Assembly: GCF_002005205.3 (NCBI RefSeq)
Contig: NZ_CP019701.2
Coordinates: 2,342,501-2,406,500, forward strand
DNA length: 64,000 bases
Origin: Rhizobium rhizogenes
GTDB taxonomy: Bacteria > Pseudomonadota > Alphaproteobacteria > Rhizobiales > Rhizobiaceae
Direction: 5' to 3'
The notes under the pieces are model-generated. The model was given only the letters and a program-made list of their open reading frames with translations, made no database searches and was not told where the DNA came from. How positions within the stretch are numbered: position 1 is the first letter of the stretch; the number at the start of each line of letters is the position of its first letter. This document shows positions 9,601 through 17,420 of the stretch, in pieces. The position numbers were made by a program, and so were the translations under genes.

Positions 9601-10661
9601 CAAGGCCTGAAACCATCAAGACACCCGAAGCGCTTGTCGAGGCGGGGCTGATCGAGGCCGGAGCGCTGGAAGGCCTGCGCCCGGTGACGCAGCGCTATGC
9701 GCTGGCGATCACGCCGGCCATTGCCGATCTGATTAACAATCGCGATCCGCACGATCCCATTGCCCGGCAATTCGTGCCGGACCCGGCCGAACTCATCCAT
9801 CTTCCCGAAGAGCGCGACGATCCGATTGGCGACGACGCCCACAGCCCCGTGCACGGCATTGTTCACCGTTATCCCGACCGCGTCCTTCTGAAGGCGGTGC
9901 ATGTCTGCCCCGTCTATTGCCGTTTCTGTTTTCGCCGCGAAATGGTCGGGCCTCAGGGCAACGGCATGATGAGCCCGGAGGAACTGGACGCCGCATTCGA
10001 CTATATCAAGGCCAACCCGGCGATCTGGGAGGTCATCCTCACCGGCGGTGACCCGCTGGTACTTTCCCCGCGGCGCCTGTCCGACCTGATGACACGCCTG
10101 AAAGACATATCCCATGTAAAGATCGTCCGTTTCCATACCCGCGTGCCGGTGGTCGACCCCGAACGTATCGACACGGCGCTGATCGATGCGCTGAAGGCGA
10201 GCGGCAAGACCACCTATGTCGCCCTGCACGCGAATCACGCACGGGAACTCGGTGAGGCGGCAAGGCGTGCTGCGGCACGTTTGATCGATGCGGGCACAGC
10301 CATGGTCAGCCAGACGGTGCTTCTGAAAGGCATCAATGATGATCCGGCAACGCTTGCCGAATTGATGCGCGCCTTTGTCGAGGCTCGTATCAAGCCTTAT
10401 TATCTGCATCATCCCGATCTCGCGCCCGGCACCAGCCATTTCCGGCTGACGATCGAAGAGGGACAGCGAATCGTTTCCGCCTTGCGCGGACATGTCTCCG
10501 GCCTGTGCCAGCCCACCTATGTCCTCGACATTCCGGGCGGCCACGGCAAGGCGGCTATTGGCAGAAATGCGGCCAAAAAGACAATCGATGGCTGTTATTC
10601 CGTTTCCGATTTCAACGGAAACGATCACATCTACCCCCCGGCGGCATCTGGCGACGCTTAA
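9597..10661 (+). CDS. epmB: EF-P beta-lysylation protein / lysine 2,3-aminomutase (radical SAM)
   Basis: A radical SAM and PLP enzyme that converts L-lysine to beta-lysine for EF-P modification. The ATG at 9597 overlaps the epmA stop as ATGA and gives 354 aa; an upstream in-frame start at 9570 lies inside epmA and is unlikely. The radical SAM cluster motif CPVYCRFC supplies Cys104, Cys108 and Cys111. The C-terminal PLP-binding region includes DIPGGHGK. The length fits the short EpmB type rather than clostridial lysine 2,3-aminomutase. In E. coli the efp, epmA and epmB genes are not arranged as one set, so the compact locus here supports the assignment. Confidence 0.94.
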   Translation: MTRPETIKTPEALVEAGLIEAGALEGLRPVTQRYALAITPAIADLINNRDPHDPIARQFVPDPAELIHLPEERDDPIGDDAHSPVHGIVHRYPDRVLLKAVHVCPVYCRFCFRREMVGPQGNGMMSPEELDAAFDYIKANPAIWEVILTGGDPLVLSPRRLSDLMTRLKDISHVKIVRFHTRVPVVDPERIDTALIDALKASGKTTYVALHANHARELGEAARRAAARLIDAGTAMVSQTVLLKGINDDPATLAELMRAFVEARIKPYYLHHPDLAPGTSHFRLTIEEGQRIVSALRGHVSGLCQPTYVLDIPGGHGKAAIGRNAAKKTIDGCYSVSDFNGNDHIYPPAASGDA

Positions 10662-10671
10662 AAAAAGCATA

Positions 10672-10698
10672 AAAAGCCCGCGACGCCGGGCTTTTCGA
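10672..10698 (+). terminator. Terminator downstream of epmB
   Basis: The hairpin AAAAAGCCCG-cgacg-CCGGGCTTTT begins about 10 nt after the epmB stop. The T-run is short, but the A-tail and T-tail symmetry is typical of a simple terminator. Confidence 0.75.
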
Positions 10699-10785
10699 GG
10701 TGACGGGGCAAGAAAACAAAAATTTCACAATTCCGCCCCTCTCCTGTCATCATAAAGAAAAATATTCTACCTATAACAATCAGCA

Positions 10786-10813
10786 TTGATTTTAGTGCTG
10801 GTCTGGATTATCA
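10786..10813 (+). promoter_or_regulatory. Candidate sigma-70-type promoter before the small-ORF region
   Basis: TTGATT (10786-10791), a 16-nt spacer and TTATCA (10808-10813) match the vegetative consensus moderately. It lies about 60 bp upstream of the strong ribosome-binding site of the small ORF at 10874. Confidence 0.3.
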
Positions 10814-10873
10814 GTGTGGAACTGGAGAACGAGTCTCCTGATTCCGGATCAACACCAATACAGGGAGTGTGTC

Positions 10874-10966
10874 ATGTCAAAACATATCAACATCAACGCA
10901 ATCCTTGGTCTTGAATCCTGGAATGCTGGATTTAAATCCACGTGTTCCCGCTGCTGTCGAATGTGA
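10874..10966 (+). CDS. Candidate 30-aa Cys-rich leader peptide
   Basis: A short frame opens with ATG six bases after GGGAG, one of the best ribosome-binding sites in the area. It encodes MSKHININAILGL..., ending STCSRCCRM and TGA. Three Cys codons (TGT, TGC, TGT) lie within six codons near the end. A 14-bp perfect palindrome (TGGATTTAAATCCA, 10927-10940) lies inside the frame. The next gene starts 73 nt downstream with its own GGGAG site. I do not recognise the peptide. The arrangement resembles a translated leader, but a chance ORF inside a small RNA cannot be excluded. The whole 10662-11039 stretch otherwise holds only the terminator and possible promoter listed here. Confidence 0.4.
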   Translation: MSKHININAILGLESWNAGFKSTCSRCCRM

Positions 10967-11039
10967 CTTAACGGTCTCAATTTCCTGAAAATCAGTTCGA
11001 CAACATGCTGTGTGAAGTAGCCACAGCGGGAGTATATCT

Positions 11040-11228
11040 ATGCAGAAGCAAGTTATTGAATTCGCTGGCGAACCCGTCGGCATCGTCATCCCGGACAACG
11101 ACCGGTTGAAGTTCATCGCGGTGAAGTTCCACGTTCATGACCTGGACGAACAGAAGTTCGACAGCGCCGACGACGTGCGGATCGCCATTCGCGATCTCGT
11201 GCGCAACCGGAACCTGGCCGCGGCCTGA
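11040..11228 (+). CDS. Small conserved-looking hypothetical protein (62 aa)
   Basis: A real small gene by its features: ATG preceded by GGGAG with 7-nt spacing, GC-rich third codon positions, and a terminator 40 nt after the stop. The product is acidic and soluble (VIEFAGEPVGIVIPDNDRLKFIAVKFHVHDLD...). It has no signal peptide, no membrane helix and no cysteine. The C-terminal half (SADDVRIAIRDLVRNRN) looks helical. I recognise no family and propose no function. It lies alone between epmB and the Lrp-like gene, possibly in one transcript with the Cys-rich leader peptide. Confidence 0.7.
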   Translation: MQKQVIEFAGEPVGIVIPDNDRLKFIAVKFHVHDLDEQKFDSADDVRIAIRDLVRNRNLAAA

Positions 11229-11268
11229 TGCGGGAAAATCATCGCCCGCTCATGGAACCGTCAAAACC

Positions 11269-11325
11269 AAAGCGCGCCAAATATCGGACCCCAAATTGCG
11301 GGCCGATGGCGCGCTTTTATTTTGC
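11269..11325 (+). terminator. Terminator of the 62-aa small gene
   Basis: AAAGCGCGCCA pairs with TGGCGCGCTTT across a 33-nt loop that contains a second internal hairpin (ATCGG...CCGAT), and is followed by TATTTT. A long, branched but convincing terminator structure. Confidence 0.7.
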
Positions 11326-11519
11326 ATGACAATTTATCTGCCGCCGTGGCTCACCCCATTCACGGTGCATCAGAGCACTCTGATCCGATGCGTTGAAAAG
11401 CCCGGCAAAGCTCTCCCCCGAAAAATATACACCCTGGTCAATTGAAGTGCCCTATATCGCTGCAAAAGCCGATCAGCGCCTTCCCGGCGATGATATCGGT
11501 GGATCAAGGCTTGTTCGCG

Positions 11520-11756
11520 TCAGAACGCGGTAAAGGTCAGCGTCGTCAGCGAACGAACGATTCCCGGAATATTGACGATGTTCTGGTTGATGAACTTGCC
11601 GATATCTTCTTCTGGCGGCAGGTAAATTTTCAACAGCAGATCATACTCTCCGCTGGTGGAGTAAAGCTCGGAAACCAGCTCCGTTTTATAGATGGCATCG
11701 GCGACATCATAGGTCTTGCCGGGCTCGCATTGAAGCTGAACAAAAATGGGCTTCAC
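11520..11756 (-). CDS. Stand-alone Lrp/AsnC effector-binding (RAM/SAM) domain protein
   Basis: A 78-aa protein equivalent to only the C-terminal ligand-binding, oligomerising domain of Lrp/AsnC regulators, with no helix-turn-helix. The domain shows the beta-alpha-beta-beta-alpha-beta order, with the conserved GEYDLLLKIY strand and the closing LTTLTF strand. The ribosome-binding site decides the start: GGGAG abuts the ATG at 11762 with no spacing, but sits 6 nt before the in-frame GTG at 11756, which gives MKPIFVQLQ. Stand-alone domains of this type may bind amino acids and modulate full-length Lrp proteins by co-assembly; that is family knowledge. No full-length Lrp partner is in the window. 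Confidence 0.85.
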   Translation of the reverse strand: MKPIFVQLQCEPGKTYDVADAIYKTELVSELYSTSGEYDLLLKIYLPPEEDIGKFINQNIVNIPGIVRSLTTLTFTAF

Positions 11757-11860
11757 GGACATCTCCCGTATTTAGAACTTTCGGTGCGTGGCTTCTGCTG
11801 CCACACGTCATGGCGCACTATTGGCTGACCAGCGCCGGTCTTGCAAGACCGCCCACCGGT

Positions 11861-12787
11861 TTACGCCGAAAACTCAACCGTCCCGTCACCCGCTCCAGAT
11901 GCGGCCTCGGCCACGACCCAGCGCCGGAAACTCTCGAGCGGCGCATAACCGGCACGATCCGGCATGCAGGCAAGATAATAGGCCTCCTCGCTCTCCACCT
12001 CTCCCGCAACCGCCGCCACGAGTCGGCCGCTTCGCAACTCCTCCTCGATCATGAAGGACGGAATGAGCGACGCACCGACGCCTGCGCTCGCCGCCTCCGC
12101 AATCGTCGTAAACTGATCGAAGAGCATGCCATGCACATTATCGAAACGCACTTCATGGCTGCGAAACCATTGTTCCCAGGCATCCGGTCGGGTTGTCATG
12201 TGCAAGAGCGGCACACGCAGCAGATCGCCCGGCCCTGAAAGTCCATAGCGCTCCTTGAAGGCCGGGCTGCACACCGGAATGACCTTTTCATGCATCAGGA
12301 AAACCAGTTCGGTGCCCGGCCAGTGCGGCAGTCCGAAATGGATTGCCGCATCGACGGTGTCGGTCCGGAAATCGAACAGCGACGACCGCGTCAGGAGATT
12401 GACCGAAACGCCCGGATGCCGGGCGAGGAAATCGGGAAGGCGCGGCACGAGCCAGCGTGTGCCGAAGCTGGGCAGAACACCGAGATTGAGCGTACCGCCA
12501 TCCGGGTTGGCGCGCAGATTGAGCGAAGCCGTCGATATGCGCCGCAGGGCCTCGCGAATTTCCCGCGCATAACCCTCCCCAGCCCTTGTCAGCCGGATGG
12601 TCTGCCGCTCGCGGAGAAACAGCGCCACGCCGAGCTGCTCCTCAAGCGCCAGTATTTGCCGGCTGACCGCACCCTGCGTGAGGCCAAGTTCCCTCGCCGC
12701 AGCCGTAACGCTACCCGCGCGCGAAGCGGCCTCGAAGGCTGCCAGCAACGAAAGCGATGGCAAAAAGCGACGCGGCGGCAGAACCAT
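11861..12787 (-). CDS. LysR-family transcriptional regulator (GcvA-like)
   Basis: A 308-aa LysR-type regulator. The N-terminal winged helix-turn-helix spans about residues 9-67 (SLLAAFEAASRAGSVTAAARELGLTQGAVSRQI in overlapping pieces), followed by a linker helix and a periplasmic-binding-protein-like effector domain (from about residue 95). The region LPSLSLLAAFEAA and FDFRTDTVDAAIHFG place it in the GcvA/AmpR-like branch. The ATG follows GAGGGAAT. It is transcribed away from the FAD oxidoreductase at 12918, with a 130-bp shared intergenic region, the classic arrangement for a LysR protein controlling its divergent neighbour. That control, and an amine or amino acid as effector, are inferences. 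Confidence 0.88.
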   Translation of the reverse strand: MVLPPRRFLPSLSLLAAFEAASRAGSVTAAARELGLTQGAVSRQILALEEQLGVALFLRERQTIRLTRAGEGYAREIREALRRISTASLNLRANPDGGTLNLGVLPSFGTRWLVPRLPDFLARHPGVSVNLLTRSSLFDFRTDTVDAAIHFGLPHWPGTELVFLMHEKVIPVCSPAFKERYGLSGPGDLLRVPLLHMTTRPDAWEQWFRSHEVRFDNVHGMLFDQFTTIAEAASAGVGASLIPSFMIEEELRSGRLVAAVAGEVESEEAYYLACMPDRAGYAPLESFRRWVVAEAASGAGDGTVEFSA

Positions 12788-12917
12788 ATTCCCTCACGGA
12801 ATGAACTCTTGACGATATGTCGATATTCAACAGGTGGAGCCGCTTGTAAAGTCTCATAAACAAGGGCTTGTCACTCATACAGAAATCAAATGAACTGGCC
12901 CGAAACATGGTGGAACG

Positions 12918-14201
12918 ATGTATAATGACCCCCGCTCGCACGGCCTATGGGAAAAGACCGCCCCGCAGCCACCCGTAACGCCTGCGCTGCAAGGTGCTGC
13001 AGCTGCCGATGTCGTGATTGTCGGCGGTGGCTTCACCGGACAATCCGCCGCCCTCCATCTTGCGGAAAAGGGCGTGGACGTCGTTCTTCTCGAGGCCAGG
13101 GAAATCGGCTTCGGCGGCTCAGGCCGCAATGTCGGCCTCATCAATGGCGGCATGTGGGTCATGCCGAAAGAGCTGCCGGGTGTGCTGGGCGAGGTTTATG
13201 GCGAACGCCTTCTCGACCTGCTGGGCAATGCCCCGCTTCTCGTGCGCGAACTGGTGGAAAAACACGCAATCCCCTGCGAGATCGAGAAAAACGGTACGCT
13301 GCATTGTGCCGTTGGCGAGAAGGGGCTTACCGAAATCCGTGAACGCTGCGAACAATGGGCCGCGAGAGGCGCACCCGTCCGTGTTCTCGATGCCGGGGAA
13401 ACAGCCAGGCGGACCGGCAGCACTGCCTATTCCGGTTCGCTTCTGGACACACGCGCCGGCACGATCCAGCCACTTGCCTATGTTCGCGGCCTGGCTGCCG
13501 CCGCACAAAAGGCAGGTGCACGAATGCATACCGGAAGCCCCGTGGTGGCAACCGAGCGCAGCGGCGGGAAATGGGTGGTGAAGACACCGGAGGGATCGGT
13601 AACCGCCAGCTGGATCGTTGTGGCCACCGAAGCCTACAGCACCGGCCCATGGCAAATCGTTCGCGATGAACAGGTCTACCTGCCCTATTTCAACTTCGCC
13701 ACAAAACCGCTCGGCGACAACCTGCAAAAAAGCATCCTGCCCGGCCGCGAAGGCTGCTGGGATACGAAGGAAATCCTCTCATCCTTCCGCATGGACAAGG
13801 CCGGCCGGCTGGTCTTCGGCAGTGTCGGTGCTCTGCGCGGCACCGGCGCCGCCATCCACCGGGCCTGGGCGAAGCGCTCGCTGAAACGGCTTTTCCCGCA
13901 GCTCGGCGATACGGAATTCGAATGTGAATGGTATGGCCAGATCGGCATGACCGACAATGCCGTGCCGCGCTTCCACAAATTCGCTGAAAATGTCGTCGGC
14001 TTTTCAGGCTATAATGGTCGCGGCATCGCGCCGGGCACAACCTTTGGCAAGGTAATCGCGCAGCATATTCTGGGTGAGGTCACCGAAAACGATTTGCCTC
14101 TGCCGCTGACCGAGCCGAAAGCGCAGACTTTCCGTGCGGTGAAGGAAGCCTATTACGAGGCAGGCGCGCAGATCGCCCATTTTGCCGGCGAACGTTTCTG
14201 A
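12918..14201 (+). CDS. FAD-dependent amine/amino-acid oxidoreductase (DAO family, PuuB/OrdL-like)
   Basis: A 427-aa flavoprotein of the D-amino-acid oxidase superfamily. The FAD-binding Rossmann motif is at about residues 31-60 (DVVIVGGGFTGQSAALHLAEKG, glycines GxGxxG). The GFGGSGRNVGLINGG segment and the C-terminal GYNGRGIAPGTTFGKVIAQ block are typical of gamma-glutamylputrescine oxidoreductase-like enzymes. It probably oxidises an amine or N-methylated amino acid to an aldehyde or imine with oxygen or a quinone. The substrate is unknown, and no other puu pathway gene is nearby. It is divergent from a LysR regulator and monocistronic, with a 226-bp gap before modA. Confidence 0.82.
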   Translation: MYNDPRSHGLWEKTAPQPPVTPALQGAAAADVVIVGGGFTGQSAALHLAEKGVDVVLLEAREIGFGGSGRNVGLINGGMWVMPKELPGVLGEVYGERLLDLLGNAPLLVRELVEKHAIPCEIEKNGTLHCAVGEKGLTEIRERCEQWAARGAPVRVLDAGETARRTGSTAYSGSLLDTRAGTIQPLAYVRGLAAAAQKAGARMHTGSPVVATERSGGKWVVKTPEGSVTASWIVVATEAYSTGPWQIVRDEQVYLPYFNFATKPLGDNLQKSILPGREGCWDTKEILSSFRMDKAGRLVFGSVGALRGTGAAIHRAWAKRSLKRLFPQLGDTEFECEWYGQIGMTDNAVPRFHKFAENVVGFSGYNGRGIAPGTTFGKVIAQHILGEVTENDLPLPLTEPKAQTFRAVKEAYYEAGAQIAHFAGERF

Positions 14202-14341
14202 TCGGATTGCGGGCACAGGCCAATGGGTCGGGTATTGTTATGCCTGCGATGTTGCGGGCATGCCCAAACATGACGAATGAAAGATCCTCGAACTCTTTTC
14301 ACCAGGCACATTAGCCAAAGCTGCGGCCTTTTCCCTATCCC

Positions 14342-14409
14342 ATCGATATATCCTTGAAAATATAATGATTGCCCTATAGGCCTATCGATATATTCATTGG
14401 AATATCTCG
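14342..14409 (+). promoter_or_regulatory. Two tandem ModE-box-like sites upstream of modA
   Basis: Two copies of an imperfect dyad, CGATATAT-n7-AATATAATG (from 14344) and CGATATAT-n7-AATATCTCG (from 14386), lie 42 bp apart, about four helical turns, and end about 25 bp before the modA start. They resemble the AT-rich TATAT/ATATA palindromes bound by ModE. A modE gene lies 3 kb away. The match to ModE sites is from family knowledge and is not tested here. Confidence 0.55.
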
Positions 14410-14427
14410 AAACGGGGGTAACAGACC

Positions 14428-15219
14428 ATGAGACTTTTGCGTCGCAGCTTCTTCAAGACCATTGCCGCCGCCACATCCTTCTGGGTGGCGGCCTCCTTTG
14501 TGGCCGTGCCGGCTCATGCCGCCGAAAAGGTTACTGTCTTCGCCGCCGCGAGCATGAAAAACGCGCTCGACGCCATCAATGCCGAATGGGCGAAGGACAG
14601 CGGCAACGAAGCAACCGTTTCTTATGCCGCAAGCTCCGCGCTCGCCAAGCAGATCGAGCAGGGCGCACCGGCCGATATCTTCATTTCCGCCGACCTTGCA
14701 TGGATGGACTATGTCGCCGAAAAGAAGCTGATCGACGCTGACAGCCGCTCCAATCTTCTCGGCAACCGCATCGTTCTCGTCGCTCCCGCAGACAAGGCAA
14801 AGCCGGTCGATATCAAGCAGGGCTTCGATCTCGCTGCTCTGGTGGGCGATGGCCGTCTGGCCATGGGCGCGGTCGATTCCGTTCCCGCCGGCAAATACGG
14901 CAAGGCCGCTCTTGAAAAGCTCGGTGCCTGGTCTTCGGTTGAAAAGAAAGTCGCCGGCGCGGAAAGCGTGCGTGCCGCCCTGCTGCTCGTCTCGCGCGGT
15001 GAAGCGCCCTATGGCATCGTTTACCAGACCGACGCAGCCGCCGATCCGGGTGTGAAGATCGTCGGCACCTTCCCGGAAGACAGCCACCCGCCGATCATCT
15101 ACCCGGTCGCCATTCTCTCGGAAGCAAAGTCCCCGGCAGCAAAGGCCTATCTGGACTTCCTGAAGTCGGCCAAGGCAACGCCCTTCTTCGAAAAGCAAGG
15201 CTTTACCGTTTTGAAATAA
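14428..15219 (+). CDS. modA: Molybdate ABC transporter substrate-binding protein
   Basis: A 263-aa periplasmic molybdate/tungstate-binding protein. A Sec signal peptide (MRLLRRSFFKTIAAATSFW..., cleavage after AHA near residue 31) is followed by the canonical ModA start KVTVFAAASMKNALDAI. The anion-binding serines lie in AAASM and in the ASSALAKQIEQGAPADIFISAD region (in overlapping pieces). It captures molybdate for the ModBC complex. It is preceded by two ModE-box-like repeats, which predicts repression when molybdate is plentiful. A GC-rich hairpin separates it from modB. Confidence 0.95.
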   Translation: MRLLRRSFFKTIAAATSFWVAASFVAVPAHAAEKVTVFAAASMKNALDAINAEWAKDSGNEATVSYAASSALAKQIEQGAPADIFISADLAWMDYVAEKKLIDADSRSNLLGNRIVLVAPADKAKPVDIKQGFDLAALVGDGRLAMGAVDSVPAGKYGKAALEKLGAWSSVEKKVAGAESVRAALLLVSRGEAPYGIVYQTDAAADPGVKIVGTFPEDSHPPIIYPVAILSEAKSPAAKAYLDFLKSAKATPFFEKQGFTVLK

Positions 15220-15229
15220 GCTTGTCTCA

Positions 15230-15249
15230 GGCCCACCTCCCGGTGGGCC
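15230..15249 (+). other. Perfect 8-bp stem-loop between modA and modB
   Basis: GGCCCACC-tccc-GGTGGGCC starts 10 nt after the modA stop and has no T-tract. Hairpins after the binding-protein gene of an ABC operon often protect the upstream mRNA or reduce read-through, so that more binding protein than permease is made. That role is an inference here. Confidence 0.6.
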
Positions 15250-15272
15250 ATGAAACTTGACGATTGCAGGAT

Positions 15273-15980
15273 ATGGCATTGCATTGGTGGACACTCAGCC
15301 CTGAAGAATGGACGGCGATCAGGCTCAGCCTGTGGGTGTCCTCCATCGCCATGCTTGCCAGCCTGCCCTTCGGCATTGCGGTGGCCGTGGCGCTGGCCCG
15401 CGGCCGCTTCTGGGGCAAGTCGCTGCTGAACGGCATCGTCCACCTGCCGCTCATTCTGCCGCCCGTCGTCACCGGCTTTCTGTTGCTTGTTCTCTTCGGC
15501 CGCAGGGGCGCCATCGGGCAATTTCTCGATACTTATTTCGGCATCGTCTTTTCCTTCCGCTGGACCGGGGCAGCGCTCGCCTGCGCCGTCATGGCCTTTC
15601 CGCTGATGGTGCGCTCCATCCGCCTCTCCATCGAGGCGGTGGACCGCAAGCTGGAAGAGGCAGCGGGAACGCTCGGGGCAAGCCCGTTCTGGGTGTTCCT
15701 CACCGTCACGCTCCCCCTGACGCTCCCCGGCATAATCGCCGGCATGATCCTCGCTTTTGCCAAGGCCATGGGCGAATTCGGCGCGACCATTACCTTCGTT
15801 TCAAACATTCCGGGCGAGACCCAGACGCTTTCCGCCGCCATCTACACCTTCACGCAGGTGCCCGGCGGCGATGCCGGTGCATTGCGACTGACCATCGTTT
15901 CCGTCGTGATTTCCATGCTCGCCTTGCTCGTCTCGGAGTTTCTGGCCCGTATCATAGGCAAACGGGTGAGCATGGAATGA
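15273..15980 (+). CDS. modB: Molybdate ABC transporter permease
   Basis: Inner-membrane permease of 235 aa with about five or six transmembrane helices, in the family of ModB/CysT permeases. The EAA coupling loop is at about residue 135 ([22 protein letters not shown], read in parts). The ATG at 15273 gives [20 protein letters not shown], which matches the usual ModB N-terminus. A TTG at 15264 is an alternative, since the AGGA lies very close to the ATG and the true start is uncertain. The stop overlaps the modC start (ATGA). Confidence 0.93.
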   Translation: MALHWWTLSPEEWTAIRLSLWVSSIAMLASLPFGIAVAVALARGRFWGKSLLNGIVHLPLILPPVVTGFLLLVLFGRRGAIGQFLDTYFGIVFSFRWTGAALACAVMAFPLMVRSIRLSIEAVDRKLEEAAGTLGASPFWVFLTVTLPLTLPGIIAGMILAFAKAMGEFGATITFVSNIPGETQTLSAAIYTFTQVPGGDAGALRLTIVSVVISMLALLVSEFLARIIGKRVSME

Positions 15981-17053
15981 CGCTTTCGGTCTCAACTCAC
16001 CACCGCCTCGGCTCCTTCGAACTTGACGCGTCATTTGCCTCCGAAGGCGGCGTGACCGCACTCTTCGGGCGCTCCGGCTCCGGCAAGACATCGATGATCC
16101 GCATCATTGCCGGCCTGCTGCGGCCGGATGAAGGAAAAGTCTCGCTCGACGGCGAAGTACTGGCCGATAGCGGAAACCGGCTGTTCCTGCCGGCCCACAG
16201 ACGCCGTTTTGGTTATGTCTTTCAGGAGGCGCGGCTCTTCCCGCATCTCAGCGTGGCGCAGAACCTGAATTATGGCAGATGGTTCACCACAGACAAAACG
16301 AAGGTCGCACAGGATGACCGTATCGTCGACATGCTCGGCATCGGCCATCTCTTGCAGCGCCGTCCGAACAAACTCTCAGGCGGCGAAAAACAACGCGTTG
16401 CCATCGGCCGCGCCTTGCTTTCTTCCCCCAGACTGTTGCTGATGGACGAACCGCTCGCCTCGCTGGACGAACAGCGCAAGGCTGAGATCATTCCCTATCT
16501 CGAACGGCTGCGCGACGAGACGAAAATTCCGATCGTCTATGTCAGCCATTCCATCCAGGAAGTCGCCCGCCTTGCCGACCGCATCGTGGTGATGAGAGAC
16601 GGTAAGGTGGAGGCGCAGGGAAATGCGGCCGATGTGCTGGGGAGACCCGATTTCAGCAGCCATCTGGAGCGGCGGGAAGCGGGCAGCATCCTGTCAGGGC
16701 ACATCGAAAGCTTCGATGCACGGCACGGGCTTGCCGCCGTCAGGCTCAGCACAGCGCTGCTTCAGGTTCCGGCAAAAATGAGAACACCCGGCAACCCTGC
16801 ACGGGTGCTTATACCGGCTCGCGATGTCATGCTGGCTTTGGTGAAACCCGAAGGCCTCAGCGCGCTCAACATTCTCGAAGGCCATATTGCAGATATCTCG
16901 GTCAGCGAGGACGGCATGGTGACGGTTCAGGTGGATTGCGGTGGCGATATCATCCAGTCGCGCATCACCGATCTCTCGCGAGAACGCCTGCAACTGGAGC
17001 CCGGGAAGCCGGTACATGCCATCATAAAATCGGCGGCTCTCGATCCCTATTGA
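15977..17053 (+). CDS. modC: Molybdate ABC transporter ATP-binding protein
   Basis: A 358-aa ATPase that powers molybdate uptake. It starts at an ATGA overlap with modB; the frame is open far upstream but that part is modB in another frame. Walker A is [17 protein letters not shown], the signature is [16 protein letters not shown] and Walker B is [12 protein letters not shown]. After the ATPase core comes a C-terminal regulatory region with a TOBE (molybdate-binding) domain from about residue 285 ([15 protein letters not shown]...), as in other ModC proteins. Its last 32 bp overlap the 3' end of modE on the opposite strand. Confidence 0.95.
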   Translation: MTLSVSTHHRLGSFELDASFASEGGVTALFGRSGSGKTSMIRIIAGLLRPDEGKVSLDGEVLADSGNRLFLPAHRRRFGYVFQEARLFPHLSVAQNLNYGRWFTTDKTKVAQDDRIVDMLGIGHLLQRRPNKLSGGEKQRVAIGRALLSSPRLLLMDEPLASLDEQRKAEIIPYLERLRDETKIPIVYVSHSIQEVARLADRIVVMRDGKVEAQGNAADVLGRPDFSSHLERREAGSILSGHIESFDARHGLAAVRLSTALLQVPAKMRTPGNPARVLIPARDVMLALVKPEGLSALNILEGHIADISVSEDGMVTVQVDCGGDIIQSRITDLSRERLQLEPGKPVHAIIKSAALDPY

Positions 17054-17417
17054 CGGCATCATCGGGGTTGCGGTTGGTCTCCAGCCAGTCGATATCCTGA
17101 CGCAAGACCTCGTTCATCCGCTTTTCCATGCCGCGATAGCGCTCCAGCACCTCGGCCCCAAAAGCGGTCAACACCGCCCCGCCGCCCTGCTTGCCGCCGC
17201 GCTGGGATTCGATCACCGGCTGCATGAACATATGGTTCAGCGCATCGACCAGCAGCCATGCGCGGCGATAGGACATATCCATGGCCCGCCCGGCGGCCGA
17301 AATGGACCCCGTCTCGACAATCAGCTCCATCAACTCGATTTTGCCGTGGCCCAGACGCTCCCCGGGCGAAAAATCAATGCGGAGAACGGGTTTCAGTGGT
17401 GCTCTCGTTTCGTTCAT
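17022..17417 (-). CDS. modE: Short ModE-type winged-helix molybdate regulator
   Basis: A 131-aa protein equal to the N-terminal DNA-binding domain of ModE ([39 protein letters not shown], read in parts). The motif [13 protein letters not shown] is the recognition region. It lacks the C-terminal pair of molybdate-binding TOBE domains of E. coli ModE; the last 25 residues are charged and low in structure. Short forms are common in alphaproteobacteria. It begins 3 nt after the stop of the P1 peptidase gene, so it is probably in that transcript, and it overlaps the modC tail by 32 bp in convergent orientation. It is the likely regulator of the modA boxes. Confidence 0.88.
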   Translation of the reverse strand: MNETRAPLKPVLRIDFSPGERLGHGKIELMELIVETGSISAAGRAMDMSYRRAWLLVDALNHMFMQPVIESQRGGKQGGGAVLTAFGAEVLERYRGMEKRMNEVLRQDIDWLETNRNPDDAVNRDREPPIL

Positions 17418-17420
17418 CGC

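Noticed and set aside
15308..15976. An N-terminal extension of modC by 223 codons
   Set aside because: This part is modB read in another frame. ModC starts at the ATGA overlap, with the normal N-terminus.
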